From: Deltaproteobacteria bacterium
GTDB lineage: Bacteria; Desulfobacterota; GWC2-55-46
Reading direction: 5' to 3'
DNA: 64,000 nt
Assembly: GCA_016218105.1 (NCBI GenBank)
Contig: JACRET010000005.1
Span: 62,001-126,000, forward strand
Shown here one piece after another: positions 32,697-42,039 of this stretch. A model generated the notes under the pieces. That model was not told the origin of the DNA, ran no database searches, and saw nothing but the letters and a program-made list of their open reading frames with translations. The first letter of the stretch is position 1. Each line of letters opens with the position of its first letter. The position numbers and the translations under genes were made by a program.

Positions 32697-33890
32697 ATGG
32701 CCGAAGATATAAAGCGCGTCCTTACGATAAACAGCTGTTCATCCTCGATAAAATTCTCCCTATACCACATCGGCCTCTACGGCTATGAAGGCCTCAAGCT
32801 TTCAGGCAAGCTCGAGCGTATCGGGCTTGAGAACGGCGCCTTCGAAGCCAGGGATTCGTCTGGGAAAATAATAAAAGACGAAAAAATGAGGACACCCGGC
32901 CATGAAGATGCGGTAAAACTCCTCTTCGACTGGATCAAGACCATCCCTGACGGTGAACGGCTCGATGGGGTCGGCCACAAGATAGTCCACGGGGGCACAA
33001 GGCACAGCAGGACATCGCTCATAAATAAGGAGCTCATCCTCACGCTGAAGAGGATAGTCCCTTTCGCGCCTGAACGCCTTCCTTATGAGATAAAGGCGAT
33101 CGAGGCCATTGAGAAGTCTTTTCCGGAGATCAAACAGATCGCCTGCTTTGATACCGCCTTTCACAGGAACATGCCTGAGGTCGCAAAGATGTTTCCGATC
33201 CCGCTCTACCTTAGGGATGAAGGGGTAATACGCTACGGCTTTCACGGCCTGTCCTACGAATACATCCTAAGCGAGCTTAAGGAGTCGGCTGGAGACAAGG
33301 TCGCGGCTGGCCGCGTCATTATCGCCCGCCTCGGGAACGGCTGCTCCATGGCCGCGGTCAGCAACGGCAAACCCGTTGATACCACCATGGGGTTTACCCC
33401 GCTCGGAGGCCTTATTATGGGCACCCGCGCGGGAGATATGGACCCCGGGGTGATCATATATCTCCTGAAAGAAAAAGGCCTTGATGCAGACCAGGTGAAC
33501 GAGCTCTTAAGCCGCGGATCGGGCCTGTTGGGGCTCTCGGGGTTAAGCTCCGAGATGAGGGACCTGCTCAACAAGGCCGATGACGAGCCCAGGGCCGCGA
33601 TGGCTGTGGACCTTTTCTGCTACCAGGCGCGTAAATTCCTCGGCGGCCTCATCGTAGCGCTTGGAGGGGTGGATACTTTTGTATTTACAGGCGGTATCGG
33701 CGAGAACTCGCCGGAGATACGGGAGAAGATATGCAGGGAACTGGAATTTCTCGGGATAGTGCTTGATGCGAAAAAGAACGCCTCCAACGCCTCTGTCATA
33801 TCGCATTACAAAAGCCATGCGGTAGTCAGGGTGATAAAGACAAATGAAGAGCGCATGATAGCGCGGCACACGGTCAGGATATTAAGCTGA
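32697..33890 (+). CDS. ackA: Acetate kinase AckA
   Basis: The 397-residue enzyme reversibly converts acetate and ATP to acetyl phosphate and ADP, making ATP by substrate-level phosphorylation or activating acetate. INSCSSSIKFSLY at the start is the family signature, followed by GHKIVHGG, ACFDTAFH (catalytic Asp), YGFHGLSYEY, MGFTPLGGLIMGTRAGDMDPG and FTGGIGENSPEIREKI. The length is typical. No pta gene is adjacent. The ATG at 32697 lies within a GGGG-rich leader that serves as the ribosome-binding region. Confidence 0.95.
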   Translation: MAEDIKRVLTINSCSSSIKFSLYHIGLYGYEGLKLSGKLERIGLENGAFEARDSSGKIIKDEKMRTPGHEDAVKLLFDWIKTIPDGERLDGVGHKIVHGGTRHSRTSLINKELILTLKRIVPFAPERLPYEIKAIEAIEKSFPEIKQIACFDTAFHRNMPEVAKMFPIPLYLRDEGVIRYGFHGLSYEYILSELKESAGDKVAAGRVIIARLGNGCSMAAVSNGKPVDTTMGFTPLGGLIMGTRAGDMDPGVIIYLLKEKGLDADQVNELLSRGSGLLGLSGLSSEMRDLLNKADDEPRAAMAVDLFCYQARKFLGGLIVALGGVDTFVFTGGIGENSPEIREKICRELEFLGIVLDAKKNASNASVISHYKSHAVVRVIKTNEERMIARHTVRILS

Positions 33891-33981
33891 AAAGGCATAA
33901 CTGGTGCGCGCGGCGCACCCTGCAAAGCTAAAGGGACAGGGCGCGGGCTTCACTTATACCCGCCCCTTCCGGGGAAGAGGA

Positions 33982-35343
33982 CTAATTTTTTGTGGATACC
34001 TGTTTGACTTGAGCGGCGGGAGCTGCCCCTGATGCGGCGGTAACCGTCTGTTTTCCGGAAAGCTTCTTTTCCATGCCTTCTCTAAAGGAGGCGAACTTAA
34101 GCCTGTCCTTCTTCGTGACCGACGCGTCGGAGACCGCCTTGATGGACAGGGGGTTTATCAGTTTCCCGGAGAGCTTTACTTCATAGTGAAGGTGCGGGCC
34201 GGTTGATATGCCCGTGGAGCCGACATATCCTATGACAGCGCCCTGGTCAACTTTCGCGCCCGTCTTTATGCCTTTATTTATCCTTGATAGATGGCCGTAG
34301 GCCGTCGAATAATTATTATTGTGCCTTATTTCCACGAAGTTGCCGTAACCGCCCTTCCAGCCCGCGTATGCGACCCTGCCGCTTCCGGCGGATTCTATCG
34401 GGGTGCCTACGGGCGCACCGTAATCGATCCCGTGGTGGGGCCTGTACTTCTTGAGTATCGGGTGGAAGCGGCCTTTCGAGAAATAGCTCGTAATGCGGCG
34501 AAATCTTAAAGGCGACTTAAGGAGCGTCCTCCTTAAAGACTTGCCATCCGCGTCGTAGTACCCGTCCCCGTCAGCGCCGCGGAAGTAGAAGGCGGTGTAT
34601 TTCTTGCCCTCGTTGACCATCTCAGCCCCAAGCACCCTGCCTGTCCTCACAGGGACGCCGTCCACATAGAGCACCTCGGCAAGAATATTGAAGGAATCGC
34701 CTTTTTTTATGTCGGACGCGAAGTCTACATCCCACGCGAAGATGTCGGAGAGCGCCATTATGGCCTGCGGGTCGGCGCCCGCCTTGATGCCGTCTTCGTA
34801 AAGAGAATTTTCTATAGTGCCTGAGACTAAAGATTCACGGACCTCGTGCGCAAGCTCGGATTTGGATACCTTGAACGAATCGTCTTTTTCCCTCTCGATG
34901 AGAAGCGTTTCAAAATCGCTGAACGTGTACTCTATCTTGTCCAGCTTGTCATCCAATGTGAAAACCCTCAGCACGGTATCTTTCCTGAGCTGTTTGAGGT
35001 CGTAAATGGGGCGCGCCTTTTTACGGATCTCCTCGGACTCCGCGCCGGGTACGTTCAGCACGGACATTATCTGATAAAACGTATTCGACCCGGACAGCCT
35101 GAAGTCGTATCTTGAGACCCTGGGCTTTTGCTCCACAGGATTTACGGGCATGACGGGGCCACCATCCCTGAGGTCGCTATTTCCCGGGGCTTTTATAACG
35201 TGAGTGCCTGTATCGAATTTATCTGAAGAGGCTTCGCGGGTAAGAAAAAAGAAAGCTGAAAAAAACAGAGAGATGCCAACAAGTATGGCTATGAGTAAAG
35301 GCCTTGCTTTATTTACGGAGTCCTTTCCTGGGAGGTCTGCCAA
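33982..35343 (-). CDS. M23-family metallopeptidase with N-terminal membrane anchor (MepM-like)
   Basis: The 453-residue protein has one N-terminal hydrophobic segment (LLIAILVGISLFFSAFFFL), a middle region like the OapA/LysM-adjacent domain of MepM, and a C-terminal M23 (LytM) domain. The zinc ligands are in HHGIDYGAPVGTPI and GPHLHYEV, with the HxH motif intact, so it is predicted active. It would cleave peptidoglycan peptide cross-links in the periplasm, for cell-wall growth or division. It is convergent with acetate kinase and divergent from the HD-GYP gene. Confidence 0.9.
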   Translation of the reverse strand: MADLPGKDSVNKARPLLIAILVGISLFFSAFFFLTREASSDKFDTGTHVIKAPGNSDLRDGGPVMPVNPVEQKPRVSRYDFRLSGSNTFYQIMSVLNVPGAESEEIRKKARPIYDLKQLRKDTVLRVFTLDDKLDKIEYTFSDFETLLIEREKDDSFKVSKSELAHEVRESLVSGTIENSLYEDGIKAGADPQAIMALSDIFAWDVDFASDIKKGDSFNILAEVLYVDGVPVRTGRVLGAEMVNEGKKYTAFYFRGADGDGYYDADGKSLRRTLLKSPLRFRRITSYFSKGRFHPILKKYRPHHGIDYGAPVGTPIESAGSGRVAYAGWKGGYGNFVEIRHNNNYSTAYGHLSRINKGIKTGAKVDQGAVIGYVGSTGISTGPHLHYEVKLSGKLINPLSIKAVSDASVTKKDRLKFASFREGMEKKLSGKQTVTAASGAAPAAQVKQVSTKN

Positions 35344-35565
35344 ATCCGTCCTTTCCTCGAAAAAAATTTAGAATATGATATTAGAATACCAGGCCCCTGT
35401 CAAGGGTTTGTTCTTTAAAATGCGTGCTTTCAGTCCTTGACTTATTCCTTTTATCGTAATAATCTTTTTTCATACCGGGCAGGCGCGTTACCGCCGTCTG
35501 GCTCGCCCCCGGGGTTGAAAACCTGTGGTTTGCCAAACGGCCTTACAAGATGAAAAAACGGGGAT

Positions 35566-36678
35566 ATGAAGGAAGAAAAGAAAATCATCGTGCCTTTCTT
35601 TTACAGGGATAAAAAGGCCCGTATACTTGTCGCTGATGACGACAGGTTTTACCTGCAGATATACTCCGATCTCCTGACAGACCTCGGCCATGAGTTCATC
35701 ACGGCCGAGAACGGGCTCGAGGCGATAGAGAAGCTAAGAGCCTACCAGCCTGATCTCCTTATAATCGACGTCGTTATGCCGGGCATGACAGGGTTTGAGG
35801 TCACGAAGAGGCTTAAGCAAGACCCGCTTACGATGCACATCCCCGTCCTGATAGTCACCTCCCTTTCAGACAGGGACTCCAAGATAAAAGGCCTCCTTAA
35901 CGGAGCAGACGAGCTCCTCTCAAAGCCCATAGACGAAACCGAGTTCCGGGTAAGGGTAAAGAACATCCTCAAGGTAAAAAAATACGAAGACTTCCTCGTC
36001 GAGCACGGCCGTATCCTGGAGGGCGAGGTAATGGATAAAAGCGCCCAGCTTGAGAAGGCGTTTGAAAAGATAAGACACGGCTACATAGAGACCGTATACC
36101 GGCTGACCCTGGCCGCCGAGTACAGGGACAAGGAAACAGGCGGGCACATAAAGAGGATCAGCCTGTATTCGCAGCTCATGGCCAGATATCTTGGATTGAA
36201 CGAACAGATAGTAGAGGCGATATTCTTCGCAAGCCCCATGCATGACGTCGGCAAGATCGGCATACCGGATTCCATCCTCCTTAAAAAGGGAGGGCACACC
36301 AAAGAGGAATCCGACATAATGAAGACGCACACCATCATCGGAGCCGATATCCTCCGGAATTCAGATTCGGAGATACTCAAGGCGGCTCAGGATATAGCGC
36401 TTACCCACCATGAAAGCTGGAATGGTTCGGGATATCCGAAGGGCCTTAAAGGGGCTGAGATTCCGATATCGGGCCGCATTGTTAACCTGGTCGATATTTA
36501 CGACGCCCTGCGCTCAAGGAGGCCCTACAAGGAGCCTTTCTCGCATGAGGCCGCCTGCAAGATACTCGACAACGCCGAAGAGAGGTTCGACCCGGAGGTA
36601 TTCAAGGGATACAAGGACTGCTCTGATGAGTTCAGAAGGCTCTTTGACGAGAACCAGCAGGAATACTTTAATTTCTGA
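35566..36678 (+). CDS. Response regulator with HD-GYP output domain (c-di-GMP phosphodiesterase type)
   Basis: The 370-residue protein has a CheY-like receiver (about 20-145; phospho-acceptor Asp in LLIIDVVMPG, Lys in LLSKPIDE). After a linker comes an HD-GYP domain (about 165-350) with MHDVGKIGIPDSIL, THHESWNGSGYPKGL and the GYP motif intact. Such proteins hydrolyse c-di-GMP after phosphorylation, lowering c-di-GMP and favouring motility or other outputs. It is monocistronic, and its kinase is not adjacent. The PilZ protein at 61159 is a possible c-di-GMP receptor in the same cell. Confidence 0.93.
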   Translation: MKEEKKIIVPFFYRDKKARILVADDDRFYLQIYSDLLTDLGHEFITAENGLEAIEKLRAYQPDLLIIDVVMPGMTGFEVTKRLKQDPLTMHIPVLIVTSLSDRDSKIKGLLNGADELLSKPIDETEFRVRVKNILKVKKYEDFLVEHGRILEGEVMDKSAQLEKAFEKIRHGYIETVYRLTLAAEYRDKETGGHIKRISLYSQLMARYLGLNEQIVEAIFFASPMHDVGKIGIPDSILLKKGGHTKEESDIMKTHTIIGADILRNSDSEILKAAQDIALTHHESWNGSGYPKGLKGAEIPISGRIVNLVDIYDALRSRRPYKEPFSHEAACKILDNAEERFDPEVFKGYKDCSDEFRRLFDENQQEYFNF

Positions 36679-36876
36679 CCGCCTCCCTGAACGGGCCAGG
36701 AGTTCCACCCGGAGGGCAATGACTTACCCAGGCTTCCATGGGTTTTCCAGACGTTCTTACGCCGTAAAGCGAAAACGTCCCGTTTTAGAAACCCTCCCCC
36801 CTGCCCCTGCCCCTACCCCTACGAGCAAGCCGCGCAAAAAGGTTTTACCAGTCTGAAAGGACTTTCACATCCCTGA

Positions 36877-37734
36877 TCAGTCTACCCAGAGATAGTCGGT
36901 GTCCTTTGTAGTGATTGATTCGAAGTTTATCTTATCCGACACCTCCGGGAGTATGACGATATAGCTCATATCAGAGCGGCGGCTTACCTGCGCGGGTATG
37001 CCCCGCTTCCACGAATGCCCCCCTCCGGCCAGCAGCACCATCATCGTATCCTCGTTCTCCCGCAGGTATTCAACGGCCTTTTGAGACATGGCGGCATCCC
37101 ATACCATCTGGGCCTCGCAGAAGTTCTTGAAAGAGGCGTCTTCCATATGGCCGTGCTCTTCCATCGCCGACCTGATGAACTCCTCGTACTCGGCATCCAC
37201 ATCGCACGTAAGGCCGGGAGGAAGCTCTTTAAGCTCGGAGGGGCCCAGTGAATCAAACCCGTTCTTAAATACCTGATGTATGACCTTCCTCGGCACGTTA
37301 AGCCCGATTACCGGTATCTTATTCTCTTTCGCGTACATGAATATGCCTTTGTACTGAGACCACGAGACCTGCCAGTTCCTGTGATAAACCTTCTTGAACT
37401 CCTCCTCCCCCATCTCTCCAGATACCCAGCGGTCAAGCGAATCCTGGTCTTCGGCCTTGAACATCTCGATCCCTATCGCCAGCTTCTCTCCAGCCTGGTG
37501 GAGGGCGCGTATGAGCGAGAGCTGTATCTCGTGATGCGCCTTCTCATTATGTATCTCGCCTATGAATACGATATCGACCTGCTTCATCTCGTCCACAAGC
37601 CCCTGCACGGGGATCTCGGTCATGTCAGGAACCCTCAGGAACCTGGTCTGATAACAGCCGGACGCGGCTAGAAGCAGAAAAAACAACAGGGCAAAAAAAG
37701 CCCGGGATGTATATTTAGAGAGGCTTTTTTTCAT
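36877..37734 (-). CDS. ChaN-family lipoprotein
   Basis: The 285-residue protein carries a lipobox (LLAASGC) after the signal helix (FFALLFFLLLAASGC), marking it as a lipoprotein. The IVFIGEIHNEKAHHEIQLSLIRAL motif starts the ChaN/Cof-type domain. VVEYL...MVLLAGGGHSWKRGIPAQV near the end supplies the second conserved histidine region. Campylobacter ChaN binds haem, and others are linked to iron acquisition, but the role here is unproven. It lies 71 bases downstream of citrate synthase on the same strand. No iron-uptake genes are adjacent. Confidence 0.85.
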   Translation of the reverse strand: MKKSLSKYTSRAFFALLFFLLLAASGCYQTRFLRVPDMTEIPVQGLVDEMKQVDIVFIGEIHNEKAHHEIQLSLIRALHQAGEKLAIGIEMFKAEDQDSLDRWVSGEMGEEEFKKVYHRNWQVSWSQYKGIFMYAKENKIPVIGLNVPRKVIHQVFKNGFDSLGPSELKELPPGLTCDVDAEYEEFIRSAMEEHGHMEDASFKNFCEAQMVWDAAMSQKAVEYLRENEDTMMVLLAGGGHSWKRGIPAQVSRRSDMSYIVILPEVSDKINFESITTKDTDYLWVD

Positions 37735-37805
37735 GGGGTGTATTCCGGTATCCTCCGGGATCCGAACCGGCTCCCGGGGATCTTTGATTGGATTTACGGG
37801 GGCGG

Positions 37806-38957
37806 CTATCCCCTTTTATCGATCGGTATGTACGGCTGACGCCTGAGGCCTGTATACTTCTGCGTCGGGCGGTATATCCTGTTAGACTTAAGCTGCTCCA
37901 TCCAGTGGGAGAGCCACCCGGCGACCCTGCCCATGGCGAAGATCGGCGTGAACAATTCGGTAGGTATCCCTATCGCCTTGAACACTATCCCTGAATAAAA
38001 ATCCACGTTCGGGTGAAGATGCTTGTGTTCGAGCTTTTCCTTGACGACAGCCTCAAGCTCCCGCGATATCTCGAGCGTATTGGTGTCGATATTCTTCTGG
38101 TCCGCGAGCCTCTTGATAAAGCCTTTAAGCACCTCGCCCCTCGGGTCGGTCGTTTTATAGACCCTGTGCCCGATCCCCATTATCTTCTCTTTTTTCTCAA
38201 GCTTCCTCTCTATGAACCCCCTGACCCTGTCTTTCGACCCGATCTCGTCTATCATATGGACGACTTCTTCGTTGGCCCCGCCGTGGAGAGGCCCGGAAAG
38301 GGTCCCGATCGCGGAAGACACTATGGTGTAAGGGTCAGCGAGCGTAGAGCCTACGACACGGGCGCTGAAAGTAGACGCGTTCATGGTATGGTCGGCGTGC
38401 AGGATCAGCATCTTGTCGAGGATCTCCTCGATAAGTCCGGTCGGCTCGCACTCAAAGAGCGTATAATAAAAGTTCGCCGCGAACGACAGGTCGTTCCTCG
38501 GCAATATCGGCGCGTCACCGTGCTTGAGCCTGTGGCATGCGGCGACTATCGTAGGCAGCTTCGCTATCAGCCTTACGGCTGACCAGTAGCGGGTCTCCGC
38601 GTCGAGGGTGTCGCGCGCGGGGTAGTACATGCCCATCGCAGATGTAACCGCCTGAAGGTAATGCATCGGGTGTCCGTTCTCAGGCAGATACTCCATCATG
38701 CGCAGTATCTTAAGCTTAAGCCTCGTGTGATACGTTACGTCCGTCCTGAATTTTTCGTACTCCGCCTTTTCAGGCAGATGGCCGAAAATAAGGAGGTACG
38801 CCACCTCCAGGAAATCGCTTTCCCTGGCGAGCGTCTCCACCGGGATGCCCCTGTATTCGAGTATCCCGGCGTCGCCGTCGATAAAACTTATGGCGGACTC
38901 CGCCGCCGGTATCCCCTCAAGCCCGGGGACCACATCCATAATTATCTTTTCTTCCAT
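37806..38957 (-). CDS. gltA: Citrate synthase
   Basis: The 383-residue enzyme condenses oxaloacetate and acetyl-CoA to citrate. Family motifs include LILHADHTMNASTFSARVVGST (catalytic His), AIGTLSGPLHGGANEEVVHMI and MGIGHRVYKTTDPRGEVLK (the second catalytic His). The short length (under 400) fits the type II-like, non-allosteric or archaeal/Gram-positive-like form. It starts the TCA cycle. It could also be a methylcitrate synthase, but no prp genes are nearby. The ATG at 38957 is preceded by AGGAAT. Confidence 0.94.
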   Translation of the reverse strand: MEEKIIMDVVPGLEGIPAAESAISFIDGDAGILEYRGIPVETLARESDFLEVAYLLIFGHLPEKAEYEKFRTDVTYHTRLKLKILRMMEYLPENGHPMHYLQAVTSAMGMYYPARDTLDAETRYWSAVRLIAKLPTIVAACHRLKHGDAPILPRNDLSFAANFYYTLFECEPTGLIEEILDKMLILHADHTMNASTFSARVVGSTLADPYTIVSSAIGTLSGPLHGGANEEVVHMIDEIGSKDRVRGFIERKLEKKEKIMGIGHRVYKTTDPRGEVLKGFIKRLADQKNIDTNTLEISRELEAVVKEKLEHKHLHPNVDFYSGIVFKAIGIPTELFTPIFAMGRVAGWLSHWMEQLKSNRIYRPTQKYTGLRRQPYIPIDKRG

Positions 38958-39094
38958 ATTCCTTCTGCAAATCCGCCTGTGAAGGCCTTTGTCAGCCGCG
39001 TATTACGGCGATGAAATAAAAGCATACCATCTTTTTTTCTGTTTTGCAATTTTGCGCGAACGATGATCAGACAAGGGCCCTGACCGTTTTCCAG

Positions 39095-39356
39095 CAGGGT
39101 GTTGAAAAAAACGGAAATTTATTCAGGCTGCTCAAAAAGGTTGAAGCTCCCAGCGGAATACGCAGGGAACCTTCGATATGTAAGGAAACAATTTCTATTC
39201 GCTCGCTTGGCCCCGCAGAAGGCTGCGGGGAATGCGCTCGCTATGCATATTCAGCTGCAAAGGCGTCGAGAAGCGAGGAATGAGGCGTACTTTGTCTGTA
39301 CGCCGCAGTGACGAGCGACAATGACAACGAAGCAGATGAACTTTTTCAGCAGCCTG
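39095..39356. repeat. Longer (262-bp) variant of the MITE-like repeat
   Basis: The left end CAGGGTGTTGAAAAAA (39095-39110), followed by ACGGAAATTTATTCAGGCTGCTCAAAAAGG, matches the left part of the 16404 element. The right part (from about 39257) matches its right part, ending in CTTTTTCAGCAGCCTG at 39341-39356. About 110 extra bases lie between, including a CCCCGCAGAAGGCTGCGGGG hairpin. Pieces of this insert recur at 61111-61162. No clear target duplication. Confidence 0.7.
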
Positions 39357-39380
39357 CTGTGCCGGAGTTTGGCACAGGCA

Positions 39381-39415
39381 AAAAAAAAGCCCACGCCGCT
39401 TGGGCGGGGGCTTTT
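39381..39415 (-). terminator. Intrinsic terminator of the cold-shock gene
   Basis: On the minus strand AAAGCCCCCGCC, a short loop and GGCGTGGGCTTTTTTTTT form a GC-rich stem with one mismatch and a long U-run, just beyond the csp stop. Confidence 0.87.
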
Positions 39416-39433
39416 ACAAGATCTTTCTTGAAA

Positions 39434-39637
39434 CTAGGATAGCGGATTTACGTTCTCAGCCTTGAGTCCCTTTGGGCCTTTTGTGACCTCGAAGTCCACC
39501 CTCTGCCCTTCTCTCAGGGTCTTGAAACCATTCCCCTGTATCGAAGTGTAGTGGACGAATACGTCCTCGCCTGAATCCTGCTCGATGAAACCGAAACCTT
39601 TAGACTCGTTGAACCATTTTACTTTTCCTGAAGGCAT
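39434..39637 (-). CDS. Cold-shock domain protein (CspA family)
   Basis: The 67-residue protein is a single cold-shock domain with RNP1 (KGFGFI) and RNP2 (VFVHY). It begins [11 protein letters not shown] and is of normal length. It binds single-stranded RNA and DNA as an RNA chaperone. It has a long leader of about 100 bases after its promoter, as cold-shock genes often do. The leader may fold or be cold-regulated. The terminator follows immediately. No partner gene. Confidence 0.95.
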   Translation of the reverse strand: MPSGKVKWFNESKGFGFIEQDSGEDVFVHYTSIQGNGFKTLREGQRVDFEVTKGPKGLKAENVNPLS

Positions 39638-39744
39638 CTTTGCACAACCTCCTTTCTTGAATTTTTATAAGTCTCATAGGGGTTGTGCACTTCAGGCTTT
39701 ATTACCTCGCGTACAAACCCGTCTACTAACTTACTTATTGAGTA

Positions 39745-39773
39745 AGTGTAATTGACGAACTTTTTGTTGTCAA
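39745..39773 (-). promoter_or_regulatory. Sigma-70 promoter of the cold-shock gene
   Basis: TTGACA (39768-39773), a 17-base spacer and TACACT (39745-39750). An inverted repeat CTTACT-N5-AGTAAG (39730-39746) lies over the -10 and start point. It gives a leader of about 100 bases. Confidence 0.7.
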
Positions 39774-39803
39774 GGGAGCCTGAGAGATTTTTTTGAGGTA
39801 TCT

Positions 39804-40391
39804 TTAACTTTTTTTCGCGAGGCGGTCTTTTAATTTCCGGAGCGCCTTTCCCCTGTGGCTGATCGAATTTTTCTCATCTCCGGGAAGCTCGGCGGCTGTC
39901 TTTTTCAATCCGGGGATATAAAACACGGGGTCGTAGCCGAAACCGTTCTCCCCTTTCGGCTCATGGGCGATAAAGCCCTCCAGCGCTCCTTCAAAGGTCT
40001 CTTCGCGTCCTTTGTCCACGAGCGCGATGACGCATCTGAAACGGGCGCTTCTTTTATCGTCCGGGACGCCTTCAAGCTCGCCGAGAAGCTTTGCGCAGTT
40101 CTCTTCGTCAGCCGCGTTAATGCCCGCGTACCTTGCGGAATATACCCCGGGCCTGCCGCTGAGGTAATCGACTTCAAGCCCCGAATCATCGGCAAGCGCC
40201 GCAAACCCTGTTTCACGGGCGACATGGCGCGCCTTCAGAAGCGCGTTCTCTTTAAAGGTCTTTCCTTCTTCCGGAGGAAGCCTCAAGGAAGGGAACTCAT
40301 CGAGGGTGACTACTTCGATCCCTGTGTCTTTAAGGATGCTTCTTATTTCTTCGATCTTTCCCCTGTTCTTCGTGGCAAGCGCGATCCTCAT
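39804..40391 (-). CDS. rdgB: XTP/dITP pyrophosphatase (RdgB/HAM1)
   Basis: The 195-residue protein cleans the nucleotide pool by hydrolysing dITP, XTP and ITP to monophosphates. LATKNRGKIEEIRSIL at the start is the family signature, with ALADDSGLEVDYLSGRPGVYSARYAG and GFGYDPVFYIPG following. The length is normal. It sits 8 bases after rph, so they are cotranscribed with the amidase gene in the order amidase, rph, rdgB. This rph-rdgB pairing is common in bacteria. Confidence 0.95.
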   Translation of the reverse strand: MRIALATKNRGKIEEIRSILKDTGIEVVTLDEFPSLRLPPEEGKTFKENALLKARHVARETGFAALADDSGLEVDYLSGRPGVYSARYAGINAADEENCAKLLGELEGVPDDKRSARFRCVIALVDKGREETFEGALEGFIAHEPKGENGFGYDPVFYIPGLKKTAAELPGDEKNSISHRGKALRKLKDRLAKKS

Positions 40392-40399
40392 CCCCGTCC

Positions 40400-41143
40400 T
40401 CAGACCTCGCGCCCGAGGGCTATCTTCTGCATTGAAAAAAGCTCCCGTATCCCTTTTTCCGCGAAGTCTAGCATCGACGAGAGCTCCTTCCTTGAAAAAG
40501 CCGCCTGCTCCGCCGTCCCCTGCACTTCCACGAATTTGCCCGCCCCGGTCATGATCACGTTCATGTCGACGTCGGCCTTCGAATCCTCTTCATAATTCAG
40601 GTCCAGACAGGGCCTGCCCCCGATCACCCCGACGCTTACCGCGGCTATAGAATCCAAAACCGGCATCACGTCTATGATGCCCGCGTCCTGAAGGGAAAAA
40701 AGCGTGTCATAGACCGCGACATACGCCCCGGTTATGGACGCTGTCCTCGTGCCGCCGTCCGCCTGTATCACATCGCAGTCTATATATACCGTCCTCTCGC
40801 CTATTTTAGAGAGATCGAAGACCGCCCTCAGGCTCCTGCCGATAAGGCGCTGTATTTCATGGGTCCTGCCGCCGATCTTGCCGGACGTGGACTCCCTGCC
40901 GATCCTCTTCTTGGCTGACCTCGGGAGCATCGAATACTCCGCCGTCATCCAGCCCCGCCCGGTTCCCATAAGAAATGGCGGCACCCTGTCCTCGATAGTG
41001 GCCGCGCAGATGACCTTTGTGTCGCCCATCTCGATAAGGACCGAGCCTTCCGCGAATTTAAGAAAGTTCCTGCTGATCCGTACAGGGCGGAGTTCGTCAA
41101 ACGCCCTGCCGTCAGTTCTTTTTTGTGTGCTCTCTGAAGCCAC
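40400..41143 (-). CDS. rph: Ribonuclease PH
   Basis: The 247-residue phosphorolytic 3'-5' exoribonuclease trims tRNA 3' ends using phosphate. It has [15 protein letters not shown] near the start, [59 protein letters not shown] and [16 protein letters not shown], all typical of RNase PH. The length matches. Its start overlaps the upstream amidase by 32 bases and its stop is 8 bases before rdgB. Confidence 0.95.
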   Translation of the reverse strand: MASESTQKRTDGRAFDELRPVRISRNFLKFAEGSVLIEMGDTKVICAATIEDRVPPFLMGTGRGWMTAEYSMLPRSAKKRIGRESTSGKIGGRTHEIQRLIGRSLRAVFDLSKIGERTVYIDCDVIQADGGTRTASITGAYVAVYDTLFSLQDAGIIDVMPVLDSIAAVSVGVIGGRPCLDLNYEEDSKADVDMNVIMTGAGKFVEVQGTAEQAAFSRKELSSMLDFAEKGIRELFSMQKIALGREV

Positions 41144-41933
41144 TGTATTCTATTACCTTTCCATTGGTTTTTTTGAAGCCTGCCACGCCTTCGGCTATAG
41201 CCTCGGCTATCCGGGCCTGCTCTTTTTTAGATGAAAGCCACTTCTCTTCATGCGGATTTGAGATAAAACCAGTCTCAACGAGCACCGCGGGCATGGTCGC
41301 GCCGGCCAGCACGGCGAAGGGCGCCTGCTTGACGCCGCGGTTCTCCTTGCCTGTAGCCTTAAGCATGCTGAGGTGGACGGCTTCAGCCAGCCTTGAGCTC
41401 TCATGGTGCGCCTCGGTGTTGGCGAGGTCCAGCAATATAAGGTTAAGGTCGTCGGCCTCAGGCGTCTGGGAGCCTGATACCCTTATGACCTTGTTCTCGA
41501 ACGCGGCGATCCTCCTGGCGTCATCGTCCGTCGCGTCGAAGCTTAAAAAAAACGTCTCAACGCCCATAGCCTCTCTGGAGACAGCGGCGTTCGCGTGGAT
41601 GCTGATGAAGAGGTCCGCCCCGGCCCTGTTTGCGAAGGCCGTCCTCTCATCAAGAGGGATAAAGACATCCTCTGTCCGTGTAAGCAGCACATTGCAGCCC
41701 ATCCGCTCCTTTAATATTTCCTTAAGCATCAGGCCCAGGCTTAAGGTGATGTTTTTCTCCTCAGTCCCATTCGACCCAACGGCGCCGGTATCTTCACCGC
41801 CGTGACCCGGGTCGATCACGATGGTGATATCCCCAGCGTAGAGGTCTTCAAAACCAATGCCCGCGCCCAAGAGCGCCCCCGGCGTCAAGATCGACGCAAT
41901 GAAAATTACGAATGCCAAAGGCAAGTTCCTCAT
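41112..41933 (-). CDS. N-acetylmuramoyl-L-alanine amidase (Amidase_3)
   Basis: The 273-residue protein has a signal peptide ([22 protein letters not shown]) followed by the Amidase_3 catalytic domain. Zinc ligands are seen in [19 protein letters not shown], and SIHANAAVS and [16 protein letters not shown] carry the others, including the catalytic Glu. It would cut the bond between N-acetylmuramic acid and L-alanine in periplasmic peptidoglycan, as AmiA/B/C do in daughter-cell separation. It overlaps rph by 32 bases. No AMIN domain is present. Confidence 0.93.
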   Translation of the reverse strand: MRNLPLAFVIFIASILTPGALLGAGIGFEDLYAGDITIVIDPGHGGEDTGAVGSNGTEEKNITLSLGLMLKEILKERMGCNVLLTRTEDVFIPLDERTAFANRAGADLFISIHANAAVSREAMGVETFFLSFDATDDDARRIAAFENKVIRVSGSQTPEADDLNLILLDLANTEAHHESSRLAEAVHLSMLKATGKENRGVKQAPFAVLAGATMPAVLVETGFISNPHEEKWLSSKKEQARIAEAIAEGVAGFKKTNGKVIEYSGFREHTKKN

Positions 41934-42039
41934 TGGCTTATTTTAAAATCAGTTTCATGATAAGTCAACAGGGTTGAGTGTCTCAGGCCTGATTGACATC
42001 GCTTAACCGTTCTGTAATAGTTAGAAGACGAGGTAAAAC

